A stretch of DNA of 64,000 bases from assembly GCF_002929305.1 (NCBI RefSeq), contig NZ_PJIO01000002.1:1-64000 (forward strand), read 5' to 3'. This document shows positions 35,579-44,075 of the stretch, piece by piece. Positions within the stretch are counted from its first letter, which is position 1. Every line of letters starts with the position of its first letter. Both the position numbers and the translations under genes were made by a program. The notes under the pieces are model-generated. The model was given only the letters and a program-made list of their open reading frames with translations. It had not been told where the DNA came from and did not search any database. Origin of the DNA: Arthrobacter sp. GMC3. GTDB lineage: Bacteria; Actinomycetota; Actinomycetes; Actinomycetales; Micrococcaceae.

Positions 35579-36376
35579 ATGAAAATTGCGCTCTTTGCCA
35601 CGTGCATCGTGGACGCCATGTATCCGCGCACGGCACGCGCCACGGTCACCATCCTGGAACGGCTGGGTCACGAGGTTGTCTTCCCTCAAGGCCAGGCCTG
35701 CTGTGGGCAAATGCATGTGAACTCCGGTTACTTCAAAGAGGCACTGCCCGTGGTGGCCAACCACGTGAAGGCCTTTGACACCGATGACTATGACGTCGCC
35801 GTGGCACCCTCGGGATCCTGCGTCGCCAGCGTCAAGCACCAGCACGAAATGGTGGCCCGGCGCTGTGGTGACGCCGCGCTGGAAGCCCGGGCCGCCGTCG
35901 TCGGCGCCAAAACCTACGAGCTCTCCCAATTGCTCACGGACGTTCTGGGTATTAGCAACGCTGCAGAGCAGTTGGGATCGTACTTCCCGCACAAGGTCAC
36001 CTACCATCCCAGCTGCCACGGCATGCGCCTACTCCGTTTGGAGGATAGGCAGCTAAATCTGCTGGCGAGCGTGGGCGGTATCGAGATGGTGGCGCTGCCC
36101 GAGGCAGATCAGTGCTGCGGATTTGGCGGCACCTTCTCCATGAAAAACGCTGACGTCTCCAGCGCCATGAATGCCGACAAAGCCGCCAACATTTGCGGCA
36201 CGGGCGCAGAGCTGTGTTCCGGTGGCGACGCCAGCTGCCTGCTGCACATTGGCGGCGGGCTCTCCCGGCAAGGCAGCGAGGTGGGCACACTACACTTCGC
36301 AGAAATCCTAGCCAGCACACTTGAAAACCCCGTCACCGTCACGGGCGAGGTCCAACTGGCCGGAGGCAAACGATGA
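35579..36376 (+). CDS. lutA: Lactate utilisation protein LutA (Fe-S, CCG domains)
   Basis: A 265-aa protein with two cysteine-rich CCG domains: C41-C42 (QACCGQMHVNSGY) and C179-C180 (QCCGFGGTFSMKN), plus C81 and C146. With LutB and LutC it oxidises L-lactate to pyruvate and feeds electrons to the respiratory chain. ATG at 35579, leaderless. The stop overlaps the lutB start (ATGA). First gene of lutABC. Confidence 0.92.
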   Translation: MKIALFATCIVDAMYPRTARATVTILERLGHEVVFPQGQACCGQMHVNSGYFKEALPVVANHVKAFDTDDYDVAVAPSGSCVASVKHQHEMVARRCGDAALEARAAVVGAKTYELSQLLTDVLGISNAAEQLGSYFPHKVTYHPSCHGMRLLRLEDRQLNLLASVGGIEMVALPEADQCCGFGGTFSMKNADVSSAMNADKAANICGTGAELCSGGDASCLLHIGGGLSRQGSEVGTLHFAEILASTLENPVTVTGEVQLAGGKR

Positions 36377-37887
36377 GCAACACGTTCCTAGGCATGCCCA
36401 CCCTGCCCGTTTTTGGCCACGGCAACCTCAACGCCACTGAGCCTTTTCCCAAGGCCGCCCGCCGGGAACTGGCCAACACGCAGCTGCGGGCCAACCTGGG
36501 CCACGCAACGCACACTATTCGGGACAAGCGGCTGAAGGTAGTGGCGGAGCTGCCTGACTGGGAAGAGCTTCGAAACGCCGGCAGTGCCATCAAAAACGCC
36601 ACCATGGCGAACTTGCCGGCCCTGCTGGAGCAGTTCGAGGCCAACTTCACAGCCCGCGGCGGCATCATTCATTGGGCCCGCGACGCCCAGGAAGCCAACG
36701 AGATTGTCACCGATCTGATCCGCGCAACGGGTGAAACCGAGGTGGTCAAGGTCAAATCCATGGCCACCCAGGAAATCGGCCTGAACGAATACCTGGAAGA
36801 ACAAGGCATTGCGGCTTTTGAGACGGATCTGGCCGAGCTCATCGTCCAGCTGGACCACGACAAGCCCAGCCACATCCTGGTGCCAGCCATCCACAAGAAC
36901 CGCAGCCAGATCCGGGAGATCTTCCTGCGCGAGATGGCCGACGTCGACCCCGCCCTGACCGACGACCCCGCCCGTCTGGCTGAGGCAGCCCGCAAACACC
37001 TGCGCAAGAAGTTCCTTTCTGCCAAGGTGGCCGTCTCCGGCGCCAACTTTGGCCTGGCCGACACCGGGACACTGACCGTGGTGGAATCCGAGGGCAATGG
37101 CCGCATGTGCCTGACCCTGCCGGAAACGCTCATCACCGTCATGGGCATCGAGAAGCTGCTGCCGTCGTGGACGGACCTTGAGGTGTTCATGCAATTGCTG
37201 CCGCGCTCCTCCACGGGCGAGCGGATGAACCCGTACACGTCCTTGTGGACCGGCGTCACCCCTGGGGACGGGCCACAAAACGTGCACCTGGTCATGCTGG
37301 ATAACGGCCGCACCGCTGCCCTCGCCGACGAAATGGGCCGCACAGCCCTGAACTGTATCCGCTGCTCCGCCTGCATGAACGTGTGCCCGGTCTACGAGCG
37401 CACGGGCGGGCACGCCTACGGTTCCACCTACCCGGGGCCCATTGGCGCCATTTTGTCCCCGCTCATGACGGGTATCAAGAGCGAGGAAAACAATTCCCTG
37501 CCCTACGCCTCATCCCTGTGCGGTGCCTGCTATGACGCCTGCCCGGTGAAGATCAACATCCCGGAAATCCTTGTCCATTTGCGGGGTGAGGACGTGGATT
37601 CCAAACGTTCCAAAACTAAGGCCCCCACGCAGATGGATCTGATGATGAAGGGCGCGCAATGGGCCTTCTCCTCAGGCTCGCACCTGAATTTGCTGGAAAA
37701 GGGTCTCCCCTTGGGCAAGCTCGTGGCCGGGCGCAACAAGGTGATCAAGAAACTGCCCGGTCTCGCCGCCGGGTGGACTCAATCACGTGACATCCCCGCC
37801 CCGCCCAGCCAGTCATTCCGCCAGTGGTGGGCCACAGAACACCAGGCTCCGGCCGGCGTCGAGCATCCAGAAGGAGACCAGGCATGA
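36373..37887 (+). CDS. lutB: Lactate utilisation iron-sulfur protein LutB
   Basis: A 504-aa LutB/LldF protein. The N-terminal LUD-type domain is followed by two [4Fe-4S] ferredoxin motifs, CIRCSACMNVCPVY (~residue 330) and CGACYDACPV (~383), and a C-terminal DUF3390-like region. It is the electron-transfer subunit of the L-lactate oxidation complex. Start and stop overlap lutA and lutC by ATGA. Length is normal (B. subtilis LutB ~476 aa, actinobacterial versions ~500). Confidence 0.92.
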   Translation: MSNTFLGMPTLPVFGHGNLNATEPFPKAARRELANTQLRANLGHATHTIRDKRLKVVAELPDWEELRNAGSAIKNATMANLPALLEQFEANFTARGGIIHWARDAQEANEIVTDLIRATGETEVVKVKSMATQEIGLNEYLEEQGIAAFETDLAELIVQLDHDKPSHILVPAIHKNRSQIREIFLREMADVDPALTDDPARLAEAARKHLRKKFLSAKVAVSGANFGLADTGTLTVVESEGNGRMCLTLPETLITVMGIEKLLPSWTDLEVFMQLLPRSSTGERMNPYTSLWTGVTPGDGPQNVHLVMLDNGRTAALADEMGRTALNCIRCSACMNVCPVYERTGGHAYGSTYPGPIGAILSPLMTGIKSEENNSLPYASSLCGACYDACPVKINIPEILVHLRGEDVDSKRSKTKAPTQMDLMMKGAQWAFSSGSHLNLLEKGLPLGKLVAGRNKVIKKLPGLAAGWTQSRDIPAPPSQSFRQWWATEHQAPAGVEHPEGDQA

Positions 37888-38531
37888 GCGCCCGTGACGA
37901 CGTGATGAGCCGGATCAAATCCGCGCTCCGCGACTCCCCAATTGCCCCGGAGATCCCGCGCAACTACAGCCGCACATCGACCATGAACGACGAGCAGCGT
38001 CTGGAACAGCTGGTCGACCGCCTCATTGACTACAAGGCCAACGTGTTTGTGGTGGCGGCCGGACAGGCACCGGTCAAGCTGGCCGAACTACTGGCCGGTT
38101 CCTCCTCGATTGTGGTGCCCCACGGCCTCCCCGACTCCTGGCTTTCCGGCCTGCCTTCCATCGGAGGGAACGACGCCGGGACCGTGGCCGTGCAGGTTGA
38201 CTCGCCCGAGCGCCGCCTCACGGTGGAGGAGTTGGATGCCGTGGATGCTGTGGTGACCGCGGCCGCCGTGGCCGTGGCTGAGACGGGCACCATCATGCTG
38301 GACGGCAGCCCGTCGCAGGGCCGGCGCATCATTTCCCTGGTCCCGGACCGGCACATCTGCCTGTTGCAGGCCCGGGACATTGTTGGGCTGCTGCCCGAGG
38401 CGATTGCCCGCCTGGACGCCACCGCACCGCAGACCTGGATCAGCGGTCCCAGCGCCACGAGCGACATTGAGCTTGAACGTGTGGAAGGTGTTCACGGGCC
38501 GCGGACCCTTGATGTGCTCATCCTGACATAG
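37884..38531 (+). CDS. lutC: Lactate utilisation protein LutC
   Basis: A 215-aa LUD-domain (DUF162) protein with the family core ETGTIMLDGSPSQGRRIISLVPDRHICLL-like region at ~130-160 (key residues E, T, G, T and D-R-H). Third subunit of the L-lactate oxidation complex. The ATG at 37884 overlaps the lutB TGA, ending a tight three-gene operon. No lactate permease gene follows. Confidence 0.9.
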   Translation: MSARDDVMSRIKSALRDSPIAPEIPRNYSRTSTMNDEQRLEQLVDRLIDYKANVFVVAAGQAPVKLAELLAGSSSIVVPHGLPDSWLSGLPSIGGNDAGTVAVQVDSPERRLTVEELDAVDAVVTAAAVAVAETGTIMLDGSPSQGRRIISLVPDRHICLLQARDIVGLLPEAIARLDATAPQTWISGPSATSDIELERVEGVHGPRTLDVLILT

Positions 38532-38571
38532 GAGGGGCTGGGGGTTCCGTGCCGTGGCAACTAGTGGAATC

Positions 38572-39087
38572 ATGGCATCCATGAGGTCTGCAGAGTTGCT
38601 CAGCGACGCGTTTAGCCGGATTGACCACATTGTGTCCCAGGTTCTGACGGGACTGGATGTGGAGGCACTGAATTGGCGCCCCGGCGGGAGCGGCAATTCA
38701 ATCTCTTGGCTGGTCTGGCACCTCTCTCGCGCCCAGGATGAGCAAGTTGCCGACGTGGCAGGGATCGGCTCGGTCTGGGCCACCTCGGCGTTTGCCGCAC
38801 GGTTTGCCCTGCCCCTGGAGGCATCGGACACCGGTTACGGACACAGCTCGGACCAGGTGTCAGCCGTCCATTTTGAGTCCACCAAGTTGCTGCGCGACTA
38901 CCACCAGGCCGTGCTGGCGCAGAGCCTGGAATATGTCCGGGGGCTACAGGACGCCGATCTGGACAGGATTGTGGACCGCCGCTGGGATCCTCCCGTAAGC
39001 CTGGGTGTCAGGCTCATCAGCATCCTTGACGACTGCGTCCAGCACGGCGGCCAAGCCGCCTACGTCAAGGGCTTGCACAGAAAATAG
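38572..39087 (+). CDS. DinB-family protein (mycothiol/DUF664-like)
   Basis: A 171-aa four-helix DinB/DUF664 protein. The metal-site histidines probably include the one in SWLVWHLSRAQDEQ and that in DDCVQHGGQAAYVKG. Actinobacterial members include mycothiol-dependent transferases and isomerases. The substrate is unknown. ATG 38572 is chosen; ATG 38581 or GTG 38554 are alternatives. Confidence 0.75.
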   Translation: MASMRSAELLSDAFSRIDHIVSQVLTGLDVEALNWRPGGSGNSISWLVWHLSRAQDEQVADVAGIGSVWATSAFAARFALPLEASDTGYGHSSDQVSAVHFESTKLLRDYHQAVLAQSLEYVRGLQDADLDRIVDRRWDPPVSLGVRLISILDDCVQHGGQAAYVKGLHRK

Positions 39088-39145
39088 CTGCGCCTCCCGA
39101 ATCGAAATAGTGATCCGCCTCAGAACGGCCAAGGGCGAATCGCCA

Positions 39146-40606
39146 CTAGTGCCCCCCGGGAGTCGCGCTAGCGACTTCTCTGCTTGCTGGGCCCACGCGC
39201 CCGGGGACTTGGGAGGTCGTGGGGATGAACGCCGCCAAGACCGCCGAAAGCACGGCGGCGCCGATAGCAATGGTGAAGGTGATGCGGAAGGCGTCGATGG
39301 CGGGCAGCGCCACCGGGCCCAGTTGCATAGTCATCGAGGCAAGGACCACGCTCATGACCGCGGCCGAGGTTGAAGTGCCGATGGCGCGCATCAGGGAATT
39401 GAGCCCGTTGGCGGCAGCGGTTTCGGTGATCGGCACGGCGCCCATGATTAGGGCAGGCATGGCGGCGAAGGCCAGGCCCACACCGGCGCTGATCACCATG
39501 GAGGAGACGATGACCTGCCACACCTCGCTGTTGAGCAGCAGCGCCACCACATACCCGGCGGCAATCACCAGCGCACCGGAGATCAACGTGACCTTGGGGC
39601 CCCGGCGGGCCGAAAGCCGTGCTGAGACGGGGGACAGTGCCATCATGACCAGTCCACCGGGGGCAAGGGCCAGGCCTGCACGGAGCATGGACTGGTCAAG
39701 CCCGTAGCCGGTGGCGGCCGGGGCCATGAGCAGCTGAGGGAAGATCAGTGAGGTGCCGTACATGGCGAAACCCACCATGACCGAGGCCAGGTTGGTGAAC
39801 AGCACCCGCGGGCGGGCGGAGACGCGCAGATCCACCAACGGTGCCTTGACGCGAAGCTCGTAAACTCCCCAGGCCAGCAGCGTGATCGCCGAAACCGCAA
39901 ACAGGCCGATGGTCAGCGGGCTGCCCCAACCCCACGTTGCACCCTTGGTGATGGGCAGCAGCAACGCCACCAGGCCCACAGCAAGTCCGCCGGCTCCCAC
40001 GCCGTCGAACTTGGCCGGGGTGCGGACGGCGGACTCGGGCAGGACCACCGCAACAAGTACCGCGCACAGCACGCCCAACGCAGCGGAGGCCCAAAACAGC
40101 ATGTGCCAATTGAAGTTCTGGGCGATGAAAGCGGCCAGGGGAAGGCCAATGGCCCCGCCGACACCCATGGTGGCGCTCATGGTCGCCACGGCCGTGCCGA
40201 CCTGTTTGGGCTCAAGCAGGTCGCGCATGATGCTGATGCCCAGCGGGATGGCGCCCATGGCAAGCCCTTGCATGGCCCGGCCGACGACGACGATCCCCAG
40301 GCTGTCGCCGACTGCGCACAGCACGGAGCCGGCCACCAAGGCGGCGAGGCTGAGTAGCAGGATGCGGCGCTTGCCAAACATGTCACCGAGCCGCCCTCCG
40401 ATGGGGGTGACGACGGCGCCAGCCAGCAGCGTGGCGGTGATGGCCCAGGAAGCGTCCGCCGCGGAAGCGTTCAGGAGCTTGGGCAATTCGGGTATGAGCG
40501 GGATGATCAGCGTCTGCATGAGCGAGACCACGATCCCGCAGAAGGCCAAGGTGGTGATAACCATTCGTGGAGAGGGTTTCTGGGTGGAACGAATAATGCG
40601 GGACAC
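39146..40606 (-). CDS. MFS transporter (DHA2/EmrB-QacA-like, 14 TM)
   Basis: A 486-aa major facilitator with about 14 predicted helices. The conserved GGRLGDMFGKRRILLLSL loop between helices 2 and 3 and GLAMGAIPLGISIMRDL are typical of drug:H+ antiporter-2 proteins. GTG start at 40606 with AGGAG upstream. The C-terminal ~20 residues are encoded by a dispersed repeat, suggesting the original stop was replaced or the tail is neutral. Substrate unknown. Confidence 0.85.
   Translation of the reverse strand: MSRIIRSTQKPSPRMVITTLAFCGIVVSLMQTLIIPLIPELPKLLNASAADASWAITATLLAGAVVTPIGGRLGDMFGKRRILLLSLAALVAGSVLCAVGDSLGIVVVGRAMQGLAMGAIPLGISIMRDLLEPKQVGTAVATMSATMGVGGAIGLPLAAFIAQNFNWHMLFWASAALGVLCAVLVAVVLPESAVRTPAKFDGVGAGGLAVGLVALLLPITKGATWGWGSPLTIGLFAVSAITLLAWGVYELRVKAPLVDLRVSARPRVLFTNLASVMVGFAMYGTSLIFPQLLMAPAATGYGLDQSMLRAGLALAPGGLVMMALSPVSARLSARRGPKVTLISGALVIAAGYVVALLLNSEVWQVIVSSMVISAGVGLAFAAMPALIMGAVPITETAAANGLNSLMRAIGTSTSAAVMSVVLASMTMQLGPVALPAIDAFRITFTIAIGAAVLSAVLAAFIPTTSQVPGRVGPASREVASATPGGH
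39155..39216. repeat. GGGCCC-type dispersed repeat inside the 3' end of an MFS gene
   Basis: Contains GTCGC-GCTA-GCGAC (a hairpin at ~39167-39181) and CTGGGCCCACGCG (39187-39199), both modules also present beside telA at 29104-29192. Here the repeat forms the last ~20 codons of the MFS reading frame, so the C-terminal tail of that protein is repeat-derived. Confidence 0.5.
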
Positions 40607-40745
40607 GATGCTCCTGATAGCCGAAGAACGCCAGCTGATGTATTTGCCAAGCGGCTTGCATCATACATAAATGCGAAATCTGGTGTTCGTGCTACACAAA
40701 AAATCGGCACCCTGGCCATGGACCTGAAAAGCGGCCCCGTTACGC

Positions 40746-41597
40746 CTACAGGCCGTCGTCGAGGTTCCAGTGCTCCTGCCAGCGCCAGTCGATAGGCTCG
40801 CCCTTGCGTTGATACCTGATGTCCGTAGACAGGCGCAATTTGTTCGCCGGATCCACGTTGTCGGTTGAGGCATGCACTATGTGCGCCGAATGCACCATCA
40901 CGTCCCCGGCCTCGTAGTTGGTGATGAGCCAGCGGGAGTCGTGTGTTTCCGCCAAACCGGGCAGGTCGGCGGTGATGGACGCGGCCGGTTGCGCCAAGGT
41001 GCCCTCGCGTTCCTGGGCCAGGACCCAATGATGGCTGTTTTCCAGGTATGCCAAGCCGCCACGCTCCACGGGGCAGTCTCCCAGCGGAATCCACATGGAT
41101 AAAACACGGTCGCTGCCCCCGCGCAGGTAGACAAGATCGTAGTGTGCTTGTGTTGCCGTACCGATGCCAGCCTCTCCCGGTTTGGTGTGGCGGATGATTT
41201 TCCGCCGGTGCAAATGGACCTCGTCCTCCAAGAACCAGGCGAACCAGTCCGCGATTCGCGGATCGGTGCAAAGGCTTTGGTATTGCTCGCCAGGAACGAT
41301 GGTGGTGAAAAGTGCTTCACGCATTGCGGTCCTGTCAACAGGCTCCGGGGAACTGAGGCCCTCCTGTGGATCACTGCCCGGAGCCGTCACGTTGGCACCA
41401 ACAAGTTGGCCAAAGTAGTAGCCCCGGAACTCGTTCACGGTCTCAGGCTTGAGGTGGCCCTTGAGAAAAAGGTAGCCATCTCGGCGCAGCCTGTCCCACA
41501 GTGCCTGGCGATCGTCTCGCTCGTGCAAGGGAACTGGCTCCAGCTCACCGAGACGGTGTACGGATTCGTCGAGAACATAGCCGTTGGAGGTAATCAT
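40746..41597 (-). CDS. Phytanoyl-CoA dioxygenase family Fe(II)/2-oxoglutarate oxygenase
   Basis: A 283-aa PhyH-superfamily oxygenase. The iron facial triad is H152-x-D154 (AHYDLVYLRGG) and probably H242 (IVHASTDN), with R255 or R261 as the 2-oxoglutarate anchor. It hydroxylates a small organic substrate. Divergent from an AraC regulator, 86 bp away, and close to a formaldehyde dehydrogenase, so an oxidative demethylation is conceivable. No CoA- or lipid-specific feature is visible. Confidence 0.82.
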   Translation of the reverse strand: MITSNGYVLDESVHRLGELEPVPLHERDDRQALWDRLRRDGYLFLKGHLKPETVNEFRGYYFGQLVGANVTAPGSDPQEGLSSPEPVDRTAMREALFTTIVPGEQYQSLCTDPRIADWFAWFLEDEVHLHRRKIIRHTKPGEAGIGTATQAHYDLVYLRGGSDRVLSMWIPLGDCPVERGGLAYLENSHHWVLAQEREGTLAQPAASITADLPGLAETHDSRWLITNYEAGDVMVHSAHIVHASTDNVDPANKLRLSTDIRYQRKGEPIDWRWQEHWNLDDGL

Positions 41598-41683
41598 GGA
41601 CTAATCCTGTCCGCAAAAGAGCCACTTTTCCATGGACTTCGCTACTGTTAACTTGGACTTTTCTACTCTCAAAGGGGGTCACA

Positions 41684-42493
41684 GTGGAAACGTGGGCAAA
41701 GTACCGTGGAGCAGCACATCCGCTCCGAAACTTGAGCATGGCCTGCGTGGGTGCCGGGGAACAAGAAGGACAAATTTTACCGTTTTCACGGCGCACACTG
41801 GATGTCCATGCCCTCGTGTTCGTCTCCTCCGGAAGCGGCTGGTTGCGGTACCGCGGAACATCACAAGTGGTCACGGCGCCGGCCCTCATTTGGATTTTTC
41901 CTGGTGTGGAACATGGCTATGGACCTGATGCCGCCGGGTGGCGCGAACACTGGGTGCTTTTCACCGGAACAGGTGCCCGCGCCTTCGAGGAAATGGGCTG
42001 CTTTAGCCGCGACGCACCGTTGGTCCCCGTGAGTGGAGCGCTGCCCGTGGAGAACTTCGCGCTCCTTCGTTCGGCCTTGGAAGAGGGTGGCCCCCAAGGG
42101 GATCTTGCGGCTTCAGCTTTGGTACAACAAATCCTGGTCGACGCCGGGCGGCAGGGGCAGCGCCGCACGGAAGACAGTGAGGAATCCGTCCTGACAGCGT
42201 TGCGGGAGATCGCCTGCCTGCCGCTGAATATTGGCGAGCAGGCGGCCCGGCTGGGGCACACGACGCAGTCGCTGAGGACTCTGGTGCACAAGACAACTGG
42301 AGTGGGACCCAAGGAAATGGTGTTGGCTATCCGCATCTCGCGAGCCCAATCGCTGCTGGCCGGAACGGATCATCCAGTTCAGCGGGTAGCGGGAATGGTC
42401 GGCTACGAAGACGGCGCCTACTTTAGTCGCCTCTTTACGAACAAGGTGGGCCTGTCGCCATCAAAATTTAGGCTTGCCCACCGGCGCAACTAG
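41684..42493 (+). CDS. AraC-family transcriptional regulator
   Basis: A 269-aa AraC regulator with an N-terminal cupin-like ligand domain (FVSSGSGWLRYRG, then WIFPGVEHGYG) and a C-terminal double HTH (NIGEQAARLGHTTQSLRTLVHKTTG, then VQRVAGMVGYEDGAYFSRLF). GTG start with AAGGGGG upstream. Divergent from the PhyH oxygenase gene and therefore its probable activator. The cupin suggests a sugar- or quaternary-amine-like inducer, which is not determinable. Confidence 0.87.
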   Translation: METWAKYRGAAHPLRNLSMACVGAGEQEGQILPFSRRTLDVHALVFVSSGSGWLRYRGTSQVVTAPALIWIFPGVEHGYGPDAAGWREHWVLFTGTGARAFEEMGCFSRDAPLVPVSGALPVENFALLRSALEEGGPQGDLAASALVQQILVDAGRQGQRRTEDSEESVLTALREIACLPLNIGEQAARLGHTTQSLRTLVHKTTGVGPKEMVLAIRISRAQSLLAGTDHPVQRVAGMVGYEDGAYFSRLFTNKVGLSPSKFRLAHRRN

Positions 42494-42635
42494 ACCGGCA
42501 AAAAGGACCCCTTACATATTTTCCAAACCGCCCATAGACTGACAGCGACCCCACCATTCGCCGCCGATCACCCACACCCTCGTGCGCCTGGAGAGTGCCG
42601 AAAACGCGGCAAGGGGTTGTTTTCTCGTTGCACTT

Positions 42636-42657
42636 GAAGGCGCCACCTGGCGCCTTC
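42636..42657 (+). promoter_or_regulatory. Perfect inverted repeat in the fdhA leader
   Basis: GAAGGCGCCA-CC-TGGCGCCTTC, 10-bp perfect arms with a 2-nt centre, 27 bp before the fdhA start. The 190-bp gap from the AraC gene to fdhA otherwise shows only A/C-rich sequence. It may be a regulator-binding site or an RNA hairpin in the 5' leader. Confidence 0.45.
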
Positions 42658-42683
42658 TGAACTAACTGGGAAGGAAATAATCC

Positions 42684-43895
42684 ATGTCAGGAAACAGAGC
42701 CGTTGCCTACAAAGGACCGGGAATCGTCGAGGTTATCGACATCGACTACCCAACGTTTGAACTCAAGGACGGGCCGGGCGTCAATCCGGCCAATGTGGGG
42801 CGCAAAGTGCCCCACGGCGTCATCCTGCGCACAGTAGCCACCAACATCTGCGGATCAGACCAGCACATGGTGCGAGGACGCACCACGGCGCCGTCGGATC
42901 TGGTCCTGGGCCATGAAATCACCGGTGAGGTGGTTGAAGTTGGCTCAGATGTTGAATTCATCAAGGTGGGGGACATCTGTTCGGTTCCCTTCAACATCTC
43001 CTGCGGGCGCTGCCGCAACTGCAAGGAGCGCAAGACCGGCATCTGCCTGAACGTCAACCCGGACAGACCCGGCAGCGCCTACGGCTACGTTGACATGGGT
43101 GGCTGGGTTGGCGGGCAGGCCGAATACGTCCTAGTGCCCTACGCGGACTGGAACCTGCTGAAGTTCCCGGACCGGGACCAGGCGTTGGAGAAGATGCTGG
43201 ATCTGACCATGCTCTCGGACATCTTCCCCACCGGATTCCACGGCGCCGTCACGGCCGGGGTTACGGTGGGATCCACCGTGTACATCGCAGGAGCAGGCCC
43301 GGTTGGCCTCGCCGCGGCAACCAGCGCTCACCTGTTGGGAGCCGCCGTCGTAATTGTCGGTGACATGAACGCCGACAGGCTGGCTCAGGCACGCACCTTC
43401 GGCTGCGAAACGATCGATCTCTCCCAGGGCGACCCGGGAAGTCAGATTGAGCAGCTGCTGGGTGTGCCCGAGGTGGACTGTGCCGTGGATGCCGTCGGTT
43501 TTGAGGCCAAGGGCCACGGCCACGGGGCAGGAGAGGCCCCGGCAACGGTGCTGAACTCGCTCATGGACATCACGGCAGCCGGCGGCTCGCTGGGCATCCC
43601 GGGGCTCTACGTGACAGGCGATCCGGGCGGCATTGACGCCGCCGCGCAAAAGGGCGCCCTGAGCCTGAGCCTGGGCACTGGTTGGGCAAAGTCGCTCTCC
43701 TTCACCACAGGACAGTGCCCCGTCATGAAATACAACCGTGGTTTGATGATGGCGATCCTCCATGACAAGGTCTCCATTGCCAAGAACGTCAACGCCAAGG
43801 CCATTTCCTTGGTGGACGCACCCCGCGGCTACGCCGAGTTCGACGCCGGTGCGGCAACTAAGTACGTGCTGAACCCGAACGGCTACCTCAACTAG
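42684..43895 (+). CDS. fdhA: Glutathione-independent formaldehyde dehydrogenase
   Basis: A 403-aa zinc alcohol dehydrogenase of the Pseudomonas FdhA type. Catalytic Zn ligands are C56 and H77-E78 (GHE); the structural Zn lobe is C107, C110, C113 and C121; the NAD-binding motif is GAGPVGLAA. It oxidises formaldehyde to formate with tightly bound NAD, without a thiol cofactor. GGGAAGGAAA precedes the ATG. Actinobacteria usually have a mycothiol-dependent enzyme, so this is an additional or alternative detoxification route. Confidence 0.92.
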   Translation: MSGNRAVAYKGPGIVEVIDIDYPTFELKDGPGVNPANVGRKVPHGVILRTVATNICGSDQHMVRGRTTAPSDLVLGHEITGEVVEVGSDVEFIKVGDICSVPFNISCGRCRNCKERKTGICLNVNPDRPGSAYGYVDMGGWVGGQAEYVLVPYADWNLLKFPDRDQALEKMLDLTMLSDIFPTGFHGAVTAGVTVGSTVYIAGAGPVGLAAATSAHLLGAAVVIVGDMNADRLAQARTFGCETIDLSQGDPGSQIEQLLGVPEVDCAVDAVGFEAKGHGHGAGEAPATVLNSLMDITAAGGSLGIPGLYVTGDPGGIDAAAQKGALSLSLGTGWAKSLSFTTGQCPVMKYNRGLMMAILHDKVSIAKNVNAKAISLVDAPRGYAEFDAGAATKYVLNPNGYLN

Positions 43896-43954
43896 TCCCC
43901 AGTTCCTCCCCGCCTTCAGCCGCTGGCGCGTCTGAAGGCGGGGCCCCTCGGAAC

Positions 43955-44050
43955 TGTGGGCCCAACGATTCGCATGGCTTGATCGTGAGCGAGCCAAAGG
44001 CGGGTCCCTCGGGCGTGTGGGCCCAACGATTCGCATGGCTTGATCGTGAG
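43955..44050. repeat. Imperfect 61-bp tandem repeat with GGGCCCAACGA core
   Basis: Two exact 35-bp copies (43955-43989 and 44016-44050) start TGTGGGCCCAACGATTCGC. Each is preceded by a similar GGGNCCCTCGG segment, so the period is 61 bp. The core is the reverse complement of the repeats beside telA. It fills the gap between fdhA and the convergent fliW gene; no gene fits here. Confidence 0.7.
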
Positions 44051-44075
44051 GGAGCTATTTGTTGGCTCAGGCGAT

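Noticed and set aside
43955-44050. Possible CRISPR array (35-bp repeat twice).
   Set aside because: Only two copies, 26-bp separator that is itself partly repeated, and no cas genes; the core recurs elsewhere as a dispersed repeat.
43896-44075. A csrA gene beside fliW.
   Set aside because: The gap contains only repeats and no small frame beginning with a CsrA-like N-terminus.
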